Assembly: GCA_045593985.1 (NCBI GenBank)
Contig: JAZNXR010000030.1
Coordinates: 1-19,292, forward strand
Length of the DNA: 19,292 bases
From: Colimorpha_A sp045593985
GTDB taxonomy: Bacteria > Bacillota > Clostridia > Oscillospirales > CAG-272
Reading direction: 5' to 3'
Part shown: positions 6,515 to 12,934 of the stretch, in pieces
How the letters are laid out: every line of letters starts with the position of its first letter
Position numbering within the stretch: position 1 is the first letter of the stretch
Translations under genes and position numbers: made by a program
Notes under the pieces: model-generated
What the model was told of the DNA's origin: nothing
What the model saw: the letters and a program-made list of their open reading frames with translations, nothing else
The model's database searches: none

Positions 6515-7486
6515 ATGAAAAAGACAGTAAAATTTATTTCAGCGATTTTGGCTCTTTCAATGCTCCTTTTCGCATTTGCTTCCTGCTCCGAAAAGAAAAC
6601 TGAAGGTGACGATTATGTTCTCAAGATCGGAACGATCAAGGGCCCGACGGGAATGGGAATGGCAAAGCTCATGAACGACGATCTCGACGGAGCAAAATAT
6701 AATTTTGAGCTTTTCAAAGACGCAAACACAATTTCCACTAAGCTTATCGGTAAACAGCTCGACATAGCAGCGGTCCCGGTTAATCTCGCAGCAGTAGTCA
6801 ATAAGAAAACAGATGGCGCTTACGTTGTTGCGGCGATCAATACTCTCGGCGTTCTCTATATAATGGAAAACGGCACTACCGTGAACTCGGTAGCCGATCT
6901 TGAAGGCAAAACCATTCACGCTTACGGCCAGGGAGCAACTCCCGAATATATGCTTGCTTACATCCTTGAAAAGAATAATCTCAAGGGCAAGGTAACAATA
7001 GAGTGGTATCCAACTCCTGCCGAGCTTGCAACTCTTGCAGCGCAGGGCGAGAAAGACCTCGTCATGCTTCCCGAGCCGCAGATAACCTCGTCACTCACCA
7101 AAAACGCAAATCTTCGTGTAGCCATCGACATTACCGCCGAATGGGACAAGGTAAGCGAAAACAAGGCTGTTCAGGGCTGTATCGTAGTTAAGAAGGATAT
7201 TATCGAAAATCATCCCGAAAAGCTGAATGCGTTTCTTGACGAATACAAAGCGTCCGTCAAATATGTAAATGAAAATGCAGCAGAGGCATCGGTAATTATT
7301 GCAGGCAACGGAATTATCCCCGCAGCTCCCGTTGCGGCACTCTCAATTCCGAGATGTAACATCGTATTTATCGAGGGCGATGAGATGATCTCTTATCTCA
7401 ACGCATTTTACACCGTTCTCTTTAATGCAGATTCCAAATCCATAGGAGGAACAATGCCGGGTGAAGCGCTCTACTACAAGCGTTAA
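6515..7486 (+). CDS. ABC importer substrate-binding lipoprotein (NitT/TauT/SsuA type)
   Basis: A 323-residue secreted binding protein. It has a lipoprotein signal peptide, a hydrophobic core at about 7-22 and a lipobox ending FAS-Cys24, so the mature protein should be lipid-anchored outside the membrane. The mature part resembles NMT1/SsuA-like periplasmic-binding folds: an early LKIGTIKGPTGMGMAKLM segment, then alternating alpha/beta lobes. Start ATG at 6515 is chosen because AAGGA (6501-6505) and a proper signal peptide follow from it; an in-frame TTG at 6479 overlaps the regulator stop and is unlikely. Homologous importers carry sulfonates, taurine, nitrate, thiamine precursors or other small molecules. 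The ligand cannot be chosen here. Confidence 0.9.
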   Translation: MKKTVKFISAILALSMLLFAFASCSEKKTEGDDYVLKIGTIKGPTGMGMAKLMNDDLDGAKYNFELFKDANTISTKLIGKQLDIAAVPVNLAAVVNKKTDGAYVVAAINTLGVLYIMENGTTVNSVADLEGKTIHAYGQGATPEYMLAYILEKNNLKGKVTIEWYPTPAELATLAAQGEKDLVMLPEPQITSSLTKNANLRVAIDITAEWDKVSENKAVQGCIVVKKDIIENHPEKLNAFLDEYKASVKYVNENAAEASVIIAGNGIIPAAPVAALSIPRCNIVFIEGDEMISYLNAFYTVLFNADSKSIGGTMPGEALYYKR

Positions 7487-8246
7487 AATCATAAAAAAAG
7501 TAATATATATCCTCATCAGCGCCGTCTTTTGGACGGTGCTTTGGGACTTTTTTGCATACAGAGTCGGAATGAAATACGTTCTTCCCTCTCCTGCCGTTAC
7601 ATTCAAAAGACTTTTCGAGCTGATGAAAGAAAAGGATTTCTATCTCTATGCAGGAAATTCGCTACTGAGCATTTTGCAGGGATTTGCAGGCGGTGTACTG
7701 ATCGGCACCGTACTGGGTATTATAACCGCATTTTTTAAGGGGGCAGACATTCTCCTTTCGCCGCTTAATACGGTAATAAAGGCAACCCCGGTTGCGTCCT
7801 TTATAATCCTCGCTTTTATCTGGATGAAAAATTCAGATATTCCCGTTTTAATATCGGTTCTGATGATAACGCCTATCGTTTGGAGCGCTCTCAAAAATGC
7901 TCTGCAAAACGTCGATTCTGACCTTATCGAGATGGCAAACACGTATAAAATGCCGATTTTTGAGCGCATATCCTCGCTATATATTCCCTCGGTGCTTCCT
8001 TCATATTTGACCTCTCTCGTTACGGCGATGGGGCTGGGCTGGAAGGCAGGAATTGCGGCAGAGGTGCTTTGCGGCACCGACAACACCCTCGGTAACGGTC
8101 TGCTTGAAGCAAAAACCTATCTTGAAACAGTTGATATGTTTGCATACACCGTTGCAATAATCGCAATTTCCATGCTTATGGAGCTTGCTTTCAGAGCGAT
8201 AGTCAAGGCGCTTCAGAGAAAGGAGGCTCGAAATGGCACTGCTTGA
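7461..8246 (+). CDS. ABC importer permease (SsuC/TauC type)
   Basis: A 261-residue inner-membrane subunit with about six transmembrane segments. A family-typical YVLPSPAVTFKRL follows the first helix. The cytoplasmic EAA-type coupling loop runs from Glu157 to the LP at 179-180, and GLGWKAGIAAEVL is at 191-203. It forms the channel through which the lipoprotein's cargo enters. The start is GTG at 7461, the only initiator after the in-frame stop at 7443. AGGAGG (7444-7449) lies 11 bases upstream, inside the end of the lipoprotein gene. The genes overlap by 26 bases, implying translational coupling. The EAA loop has Lys where a conserved Gly is common. Confidence 0.9.
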   Translation: MKRSTTSVKIIKKVIYILISAVFWTVLWDFFAYRVGMKYVLPSPAVTFKRLFELMKEKDFYLYAGNSLLSILQGFAGGVLIGTVLGIITAFFKGADILLSPLNTVIKATPVASFIILAFIWMKNSDIPVLISVLMITPIVWSALKNALQNVDSDLIEMANTYKMPIFERISSLYIPSVLPSYLTSLVTAMGLGWKAGIAAEVLCGTDNTLGNGLLEAKTYLETVDMFAYTVAIIAISMLMELAFRAIVKALQRKEARNGTA

Positions 8247-8841
8247 AAACATAAAAAAATCATTTTACGGCAAGCTTATTTTTGAGATTCCAAGCCTGAC
8301 TCTTGAAAAAGGCTTTACGTGTCTATCCGGCGCTTCGGGCTGCGGCAAAACGACGCTTGGACGAATAATAGCAGGGCTGACCAAAGCCGATGCAGGAACA
8401 GTTCAGGGCGTCAGCGGTGCAAGCACTGTGCTTTTTCAGGAATCCCGTCTTTTGCCCTCCGTGTCTGCTTATGATAATATCAAAAAAATATGCAGAACAA
8501 GCGAAGGAAAAGCCCTTGCTCACGAGCTTTTATCTACCCTTCTCTTCACCGAGGACGATATGAAAAAGCTCCCGAACGAGCTTTCGGGCGGTATGGCGCG
8601 CCGTGTTGCAATTGTTCGTGCCATTGTGTTTGCAAAAGAAAATCCGGGAAGCTTCGTTCTTCTTGACGAGCCGTTTACAGGCCTTGACTCCGAAACGAGA
8701 ATTATTGCCTCCGAGCTGCTTAAGGAGCACCTTTCCGATCGAGCCGTTCTCGTTATCACGCACGATAGCGAAGAATGTGAGCTTTTGGGAGGAAAAATGA
8801 TAGATTTTTCTTCTCTTAACTCCGCAAACGAGCAGATTTAA
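8233..8841 (+). CDS. ABC importer ATPase (short SsuB/TauB type)
   Basis: The cytoplasmic ATPase that energises the importer. All hallmarks are present: Walker A GASGCGKTT (33-41), Q-loop Gln69 in LFQESRLLP, signature LSGGM (117-121), Walker B FVLLDEP (141-147), and switch His177 in VITHD. At 202 residues it is noticeably shorter than the 240-260 usual for SsuB/TauB, with little sequence beyond the H-loop and a trimmed N-terminal strand region. It is still complete in motifs, so probably functional. Start ATG at 8233 has AAGGAGG just upstream and overlaps the permease end by 14 bases. It is the last gene of the operon. Confidence 0.92.
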   Translation: MALLENIKKSFYGKLIFEIPSLTLEKGFTCLSGASGCGKTTLGRIIAGLTKADAGTVQGVSGASTVLFQESRLLPSVSAYDNIKKICRTSEGKALAHELLSTLLFTEDDMKKLPNELSGGMARRVAIVRAIVFAKENPGSFVLLDEPFTGLDSETRIIASELLKEHLSDRAVLVITHDSEECELLGGKMIDFSSLNSANEQI

Positions 8842-8843
8842 TA

Positions 8844-8872
8844 TTGCACTTTACTATAAAATGTGCTATAAT
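8844..8872 (+). promoter_or_regulatory. Promoter of ispD-ispF
   Basis: TTGCAC (8844-8849), a 17-base spacer, and TATAAT (8867-8872) with an extended -10 TGC. It begins two bases after the ATPase stop codon. Confidence 0.75.
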
Positions 8873-8873
8873 C

Positions 8874-8902
8874 AATACCGAGGGTTAAATACCTTCGGTA
8901 TT
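8874..8902 (+). other. Hairpin at the 5' end of the ispD transcript, or weak ABC-operon terminator
   Basis: AATACCGAGGG (8874-8884) pairs with CCTTCGGTATT (8892-8902) through 11 pairs including one G-U, around a seven-base loop. It is followed by TGTATTTG rather than a solid T-run. It could end the upstream operon weakly. It also overlaps the start of the ispD transcript, where it could act as a leader stem. Confidence 0.55.
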
Positions 8903-8923
8903 TGTATTTGAAAGGACGCTTAT

Positions 8924-9676
8924 ATGAGCTTTTCTACTGTACTTACAGGTATTGCCGATAGAATCAACGGCATATATACAAAGCATAATACTGCGATAAT
9001 ACTCGCCGCCGGAAGCTCGACTCGCGTTGGCGGAAATACAACCAAGCAGCTTATTCCGATTCTCGGAATTCCAACGATCGTAAGAACAATTTCGACGTTT
9101 CACGAATGTAAATTTATAAACGAGATCGTCATCGTCACAAAGGATGACGAGATGGCAACGATTGATAACTGGAAAAAGGATTACGGCTGGAAAAAGGTAA
9201 CGAAGGTCGTCCTCGGCGGTGCAGACAGACAAGCATCCGTCCTTAACGGCTTTAAGAGCATCTCGGATAAGACCGATTTCGTTTATATCCACGACGGCGC
9301 AAGATGTCTTGTCACCGAAAAAATGATAAAAGACGTTGGGCACGCAGCTTGCATACACGGAGCCGCAATAGCGGCGCAAAAGGCGACCGATACCGTCAAA
9401 ATATCTGAGGACAAAAAGCTTTCAACCCCCGACAGAAGCAAGGTCTGGCTTGCACAGACGCCTCAGGTATTTATGACCGAAATGTACCGCGCGGCAGCAT
9501 ATACCGCAAAGAAAAACGGCACGATCGCAACTGATGACGCCTCTCTCGTTGAAGCACTCGGATTTGAGGTCTATCCCGTCGATTGCGGCAGAGAAAATAT
9601 GAAAATTACATCCCCCGTCGATATCGCAATCGCAGAAGCGATACTGAAATTCCGCGAAACGGAGGAGAATAAATGA
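8924..9676 (+). CDS. ispD: 2-C-methyl-D-erythritol 4-phosphate cytidylyltransferase
   Basis: Third enzyme of the MEP isoprenoid pathway: it joins CTP and MEP to give CDP-ME, in the cytoplasm. Motifs are the nucleotide-binding loop AIILAAGSSTRVGG (24-37) with TTKQL just after, then HDGARCLVT, KATDTVK, QTPQVF, and GRENMKIT near the end. At 250 residues it is longer than the typical 225-235. The difference is an N-terminal extension of roughly 18 residues before the first beta strand. The start ATG at 8924 has AAAGGA at 8911-8916 and looks real, and no alternative start with a ribosome site exists nearer the core. It overlaps ispF by four bases (ATGA). Confidence 0.93.
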   Translation: MSFSTVLTGIADRINGIYTKHNTAIILAAGSSTRVGGNTTKQLIPILGIPTIVRTISTFHECKFINEIVIVTKDDEMATIDNWKKDYGWKKVTKVVLGGADRQASVLNGFKSISDKTDFVYIHDGARCLVTEKMIKDVGHAACIHGAAIAAQKATDTVKISEDKKLSTPDRSKVWLAQTPQVFMTEMYRAAAYTAKKNGTIATDDASLVEALGFEVYPVDCGRENMKITSPVDIAIAEAILKFRETEENK

Positions 9677-10164
9677 ATTTTTCTGATATCCGCATAGGCC
9701 ACGGCTACGACGTTCACCGTCTTACTGAAAACCGCGATCTCATAATCGGCGGCGTTAAAATTCCTTATGAAAAAGGGCTTCTCGGCCACTCCGACGCCGA
9801 TGTGCTTGTCCATGCAATTCTTGATGCAGTATTGGGCGCACTCGGTGAGGGAGATATCGGCAAGCATTTTCCCGATACCAATGATAATTTCAAGGGCATA
9901 AACAGTATGCTTCTTGCCGAAAACGTCGCCTCGCTTCTTTTAGCCAAAGGATATACCGTAGGAAATATCGACGCAACGGTCGTCGCACAGCGTCCGAAGC
10001 TTTCACCTTACATTGACGAGATGAGAGCTAACGTCGCAAAGGTGTTCAATATAATGCCCGAAAGAGTAAATATCAAGGCAACAACAGAGGAAAAGCTCGG
10101 CTTTACCGGTAGCGGCGAGGGTATCTCCGCACACGCCGTTTGTCTTATAATCAAATCTGCCTGA
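9673..10164 (+). CDS. ispF: 2-C-methyl-D-erythritol 2,4-cyclodiphosphate synthase
   Basis: Fifth enzyme of the MEP pathway: it cyclises CDP-ME 2-phosphate with release of CMP, as a zinc-dependent trimer. Metal ligands are Asp13 and His15 in GYDVH and His47 in SDADVLVH. The family motif EKLGFTGSGEGI near the C terminus is intact. At 163 residues it has the normal length. Its ATG overlaps the ispD stop as ATGA, with GGAGGAG (9661-9667) inside ispD, so the two are translationally coupled. This matches the common ispD-ispF pairing. ispE is not in the window. Confidence 0.97.
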   Translation: MNFSDIRIGHGYDVHRLTENRDLIIGGVKIPYEKGLLGHSDADVLVHAILDAVLGALGEGDIGKHFPDTNDNFKGINSMLLAENVASLLLAKGYTVGNIDATVVAQRPKLSPYIDEMRANVAKVFNIMPERVNIKATTEEKLGFTGSGEGISAHAVCLIIKSA

Positions 10165-10303
10165 CGGCAGAGCCATCAGGCAGTATATTTGACGGCTACC
10201 GTCTTACTCTTCCCTTTACATCCTGTATTTTGACGTCCTTTAAGACCTTCGCCGTCCTATTTTTCTTCCCGTCTTTTTCGGGAAGTCAGACGGCTGTGCC
10301 GTC
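10158..10303. repeat. Cluster of GACGG-type hairpins in a 267-base intergenic region
   Basis: Between ispF and rpe (10165-10431) I see no convincing gene. The first part holds four hairpins: TGCCTGACGGC/GCCATCAGGCA (10158-10182), GACGG/CCGTC (10191-10203), CTTCCCG/CGGGAAG (10265-10285), and GACGGC/GCCGTC (10289-10303). The outer two share GACGGCnnnGCC. A motif like CCGTCCTTT recurs at least four times. It may be a REP/MITE-like element or a stack of terminators. The remainder, to 10431, is AT-rich with no clear promoter. Confidence 0.5.
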
Positions 10304-10316
10304 CTTTAATATTTTA
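10289..10316 (+). terminator. Probable terminator of the ispD-ispF unit
   Basis: GACGGC-TGT-GCCGTC is a six-bp perfect stem with a three-base loop, followed by CTTTAATATTTTA. It is the best terminator-like element after ispF, although 125 bases downstream of the stop. Confidence 0.55.
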
Positions 10317-10431
10317 TGTTGCGATCACAACCGTGACACGGTGAGAACTGACGCACATTAACGGCGAATTTATCTTTGAGCAAACTAATTATCAAATACA
10401 ACGAAAACAAATTGATTTTTTGAGGTCAGCT

Positions 10432-11091
10432 ATGAAAAAAAATATTATCGTTTCCCCCTCCGTTCTCGCATGTGATTACGCCTATGCGGCAGACAGCCTG
10501 AAGGCAGTCGTTGACGCAGGTGCAGAATATCTCCATCTTGACATTATGGACGGCATCTTTGTTCCGAATCTCTCCTTCGGCCCCGACTTTATAAAGGCGC
10601 TCCGTCCTCACTCCAAGGCTGTTTTCGATACGCATCTTATGATAACCGAGCCGATCAGATTCGTAGACGCATTTGTTGATGCGGGATCAGATATTATAAC
10701 CGTACACCTTGAAGCCTGCCACAGTGTTGTTGACACCTTGAAAAAGATCAAAAGCAGAGGTATCAAGGCCGGTATCGTTATAAAGCCCAAGACTCCTGTT
10801 TCCGAGCTTCTTCCTTATCTTTCGCTTGTCGATATGATCCTTATCATGTCGGTCGAGCCGGGCTTCGGCGGTCAATCCTTTATGCCGAGCGCTCTCGACA
10901 AGCTCCGCGAAGCAAGAAAAATGATAGAAGAATCGGGCTACGACATCGATCTTGAGGTCGACGGCGGCGTAAACACAAATAACGTCGCATCCATTATCGA
11001 GGCAGGCGCAAACGTCATCGTTGCCGGCTCAGCCGTATTCCGCGCGCCCAATCCCTCAGAGGCGGTAAAAGCGCTCAAGGGCGAGGCATAA
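10432..11091 (+). CDS. rpe: Ribulose-phosphate 3-epimerase
   Basis: Interconverts ribulose 5-phosphate and xylulose 5-phosphate in the pentose phosphate pathway. It is a cytoplasmic TIM barrel of 219 residues, the usual size. Visible family motifs are PSVLACD with Ser10, the metal ligands His35 and Asp37 in HLDIMDGIFVPN, His68 in DTHLMI, the phosphate-grip VEPGFGGQ (141-148), and the catalytic Asp177 in EVDGGVN. The start is ATG at 10432, with TGAGG (10421-10425) upstream; an in-frame TTG at 10420 overlaps that site and is rejected. It appears to be a single gene with no clear promoter or terminator of its own. Confidence 0.97.
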   Translation: MKKNIIVSPSVLACDYAYAADSLKAVVDAGAEYLHLDIMDGIFVPNLSFGPDFIKALRPHSKAVFDTHLMITEPIRFVDAFVDAGSDIITVHLEACHSVVDTLKKIKSRGIKAGIVIKPKTPVSELLPYLSLVDMILIMSVEPGFGGQSFMPSALDKLREARKMIEESGYDIDLEVDGGVNTNNVASIIEAGANVIVAGSAVFRAPNPSEAVKALKGEA

Positions 11092-11161
11092 AGGAACGAC
11101 AAAAAACGGCGTTTATTTCGATAATTTTTTCCCTTTTTATCTATTTTTAACAAATTAGTTA

Positions 11162-11190
11162 TTGACATCATAAAATTTATATGTTAGTAT
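11162..11190 (+). promoter_or_regulatory. Promoter of the minD-like/MgsA-family unit
   Basis: TTGACA (11162-11167), a 17-base spacer, and TAGTAT (11185-11190) with an extended -10 TG at 11182-11183. It gives a leader of roughly 28 bases before the ATG at 11225. Confidence 0.7.
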
Positions 11191-11224
11191 AGTTAAGGTG
11201 TATTATTTATAAGCTGAGGTTTTT

Positions 11225-12019
11225 ATGAACAGTACGAGAATAATCATGGTCACCTCCTGCAAGGGTGGAGTTGGTAAGTCAACGGTATCTGCCAATCTTG
11301 CCATAAAGCTCGCTCTCGACGGATGGAAAACGCTCCTTATCGACTGCGATTTCGGAGTGCGTTCTCTTGATCTTATTATGGGACTTGAGGACCGTGTTAT
11401 TTTTGATATTACCGATATTATTCTTCATGATATCGCTCCCGAAAAGGCAATTGTTCAGGATTCCCGTTCAGACAATCTCTATTTCTGTGCCGCCCCCTAC
11501 GATTACGAAACCGAGCTTGACCACGATGAGTTCAAGACCGCGCTTCGCAATATCGGCGAGCAGATGAGCTTCGATTATATAATCATTGATACACCCGGCG
11601 ATACAGGAAGTCCTTTAAAGCTTGCCGCCGCCGCTTCAGACGAGGCGCTCGTCGTTTCGACCTATCAGCCCGCTTCGATTCGCGCCGCAGAAAGAACTGG
11701 AATTCTTCTTGAGGAATCCGGCGTAAAGATTAAAAAGCTCATAATTAACTGCTTCCATTCGGACGGAAAGGAATTCGAAGGACAGCCGGGACTTCTTGAG
11801 GTTATTGATAAGACCTCGATTCAGCTTCTCGGTATAATTCCATTCGACGCCCGTCTGTCTGACAAGCAGGCGCAGGGCGAGGACGTATTTACAATTCCCT
11901 CCTGTAACGCCGCAGAAGCATTTACCAATATCGCAATTCGCTTAACGGGTAGAACGGTACCTCTCTTTACAGGCTTCAGAAAAATAAAGAGATCCGAGCT
12001 GCTCAAGAAAATTCAGTGA
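11225..12019 (+). CDS. minD: MinD-like deviant-Walker ATPase
   Basis: A 264-residue P-loop ATPase of the MinD/ParA superfamily. The deviant Walker A is KGGVGKST (13-20), with the signature lysine Lys13. Walker A' is LLIDCDFGVRSLDLIMGLEDR (37-57), which matches MinD more than ParA. Walker B is YIIIDTPG (118-125). The C-terminal part aligns with MinD through LLGIIPFDARL and AFTNIAIRL. The last residues (249-264, TGFRKIKRSELLKKIQ) are basic and could form a membrane-targeting amphipathic helix like MinD's, but that is inference. MinD dimerises on the membrane with ATP and positions the MinC division inhibitor. No minC or minE lies beside it; the next gene is an MgsA-family protein 27 bases downstream. 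Start ATG at 11225 has TGAGG upstream. Confidence 0.85.
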   Translation: MNSTRIIMVTSCKGGVGKSTVSANLAIKLALDGWKTLLIDCDFGVRSLDLIMGLEDRVIFDITDIILHDIAPEKAIVQDSRSDNLYFCAAPYDYETELDHDEFKTALRNIGEQMSFDYIIIDTPGDTGSPLKLAAAASDEALVVSTYQPASIRAAERTGILLEESGVKIKKLIINCFHSDGKEFEGQPGLLEVIDKTSIQLLGIIPFDARLSDKQAQGEDVFTIPSCNAAEAFTNIAIRLTGRTVPLFTGFRKIKRSELLKKIQ

Positions 12020-12046
12020 TTTAACCAAGGAAAGGACGGTTACACA

Positions 12047-12493
12047 ATGGAAATAGCCATCATCGCAGGTGAAAGCAAAAAAGAACTTATGACGCAGTTT
12101 TGTATCGCATATTGCGGCATTCTCGCAAACCATAATCTCTGCGCCACAGGCACCACTCACAAGCATATAACCGAAGCAACCGGGCTTCACATTGAAAAGC
12201 TCCTTTCCGGATCCCAAGGCGGTGTTGAACAGATAACTACACGTATCGCTTATGACGAAATAGACCTCGTTCTTTTCTTCAGAGATTACGCAGAAACCGA
12301 TTCCATGGCGGAAAGAAACAATCTCAACCTTCTTAAGCTCTGCGATATTCACAACGTCCCCGTTGCAACGAACATCGCAACTGCCGAGATCCTCGTTCGT
12401 GCGCTTGAGCGCGGCGACATCGACTGGAGAGAGATTGTAAACCCCCGCTCCGAGTACAATCTCCGCAAGAAGAATCAAAATCATCCGATATAA
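12047..12493 (+). CDS. Methylglyoxal synthase (MgsA) family protein with substituted catalytic residues
   Basis: 148 residues. It aligns without gaps to E. coli MgsA through the core (offset 11, from remembered sequence): ATGTT (33-37), LLSG, IDLVLFFRD (72-80), and NVPVATNIATAEIL (103-116). True MgsA converts dihydroxyacetone phosphate to methylglyoxal. Lys12, the ATGTT phosphate-binding threonines and Asp80 (D91) remain. The equivalents of His19, Asp71, His98 and Asp101 are Gly8, Val60, Met87 and Arg90. Asp71 is the catalytic base in the known enzyme, so synthase activity looks unlikely; a binding or regulatory role is possible. An ending like ERGDIDWREIVNP is clostridial in style. AAGGAAAGGA precedes the ATG. 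It is co-transcribed with minD and ends at a strong terminator. Confidence 0.85.
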   Translation: MEIAIIAGESKKELMTQFCIAYCGILANHNLCATGTTHKHITEATGLHIEKLLSGSQGGVEQITTRIAYDEIDLVLFFRDYAETDSMAERNNLNLLKLCDIHNVPVATNIATAEILVRALERGDIDWREIVNPRSEYNLRKKNQNHPI

Positions 12494-12499
12494 AAAATA

Positions 12500-12533
12500 A
12501 ATGTCTCGGTGCAGCTGCGCCGAGACATTTTTA
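12500..12533 (+). terminator. Intrinsic terminator after the MgsA-family gene
   Basis: AATGTCTCGG (12500-12509) pairs with CCGAGACATT (12520-12529). The inner bases extend the stem, and a T-run to 12532 follows. The T-run touches the AAAGGA ribosome site of the next gene. Confidence 0.88.
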
Positions 12534-12545
12534 AAGGAAAACACT

Positions 12546-12899
12546 ATGAAAGTTCACGGTTGCTATAATTTTAACAGAACGCATCTGCTTATAGAGCTGA
12601 CTCTTGATATGACACCTGACGAGATCGACTGGTTCGGTTTTTCGGTTCCTGAGGAGGGCGTTGACGAATTTGACAGGATCGTGCCGCACATGGAGCAGTA
12701 TCTGACAGAGGACGGCACTGACAAGCTTTGTGACGCTTGGGACGAGCCGGAGGAACAGTATTCTCCGACGAGAGTAGCTTTCTTTATTCGTAAGAGCGAT
12801 GCAACCTCCCTCGAAACGCCCTACGGCGATATCGACATCTCCAATCCGCAGAAAGCACCCGATAGATTAAGAGATATAATTGAATTTGAAAAGGAATAA
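12546..12899 (+). CDS. Small acidic protein of unknown function
   Basis: A 117-residue, strongly acidic soluble protein with no signal peptide or membrane helix; I do not recognise its family. It begins MKVHGCYNFN, contains DEIDWFGFSVPEE and RVAFFIRK stretches suggestive of mixed alpha/beta structure, and ends in a charged helix. Start ATG at 12546 has AAAGGA at 12534-12539. The frame is open upstream to 12501, but that would translate the terminator stem. The gene lies immediately behind the terminator of the MgsA-family gene, with no promoter I can identify between them. It may depend on readthrough of the minD transcript. A bidirectional terminator follows its stop. Confidence 0.75.
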   Translation: MKVHGCYNFNRTHLLIELTLDMTPDEIDWFGFSVPEEGVDEFDRIVPHMEQYLTEDGTDKLCDAWDEPEEQYSPTRVAFFIRKSDATSLETPYGDIDISNPQKAPDRLRDIIEFEKE

Positions 12900-12931
12900 A
12901 AAAATATCCGCCCGAGTGGGCGGATATTTTT
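12900..12931. terminator. Bidirectional terminator between converging genes
   Basis: AAAAATATCCGCCC (12900-12913), loop GAGT, and GGGCGGATATTTTT (12918-12931) form a perfect 14-bp stem with A-run and T-run flanks. It sits two bases after the 117-residue protein's coding region and three bases from the converging gene's stop, so it can end both transcripts. Confidence 0.92.
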
Positions 12932-12934
12932 TTA

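Noticed and set aside
10140..10361. 73-codon plus-strand frame after ispF
   Set aside because: It starts inside ispF, spans several hairpins and has no ribosome site.
12500..12529. A second Crp-type operator, because the arms AATGTCTC and GAGACATT match those at 5801-5820
   Set aside because: Here the arms belong to a longer GC-containing stem with a ten-base gap and a T-run, so a terminator explains them; eight-base similarity can be chance.
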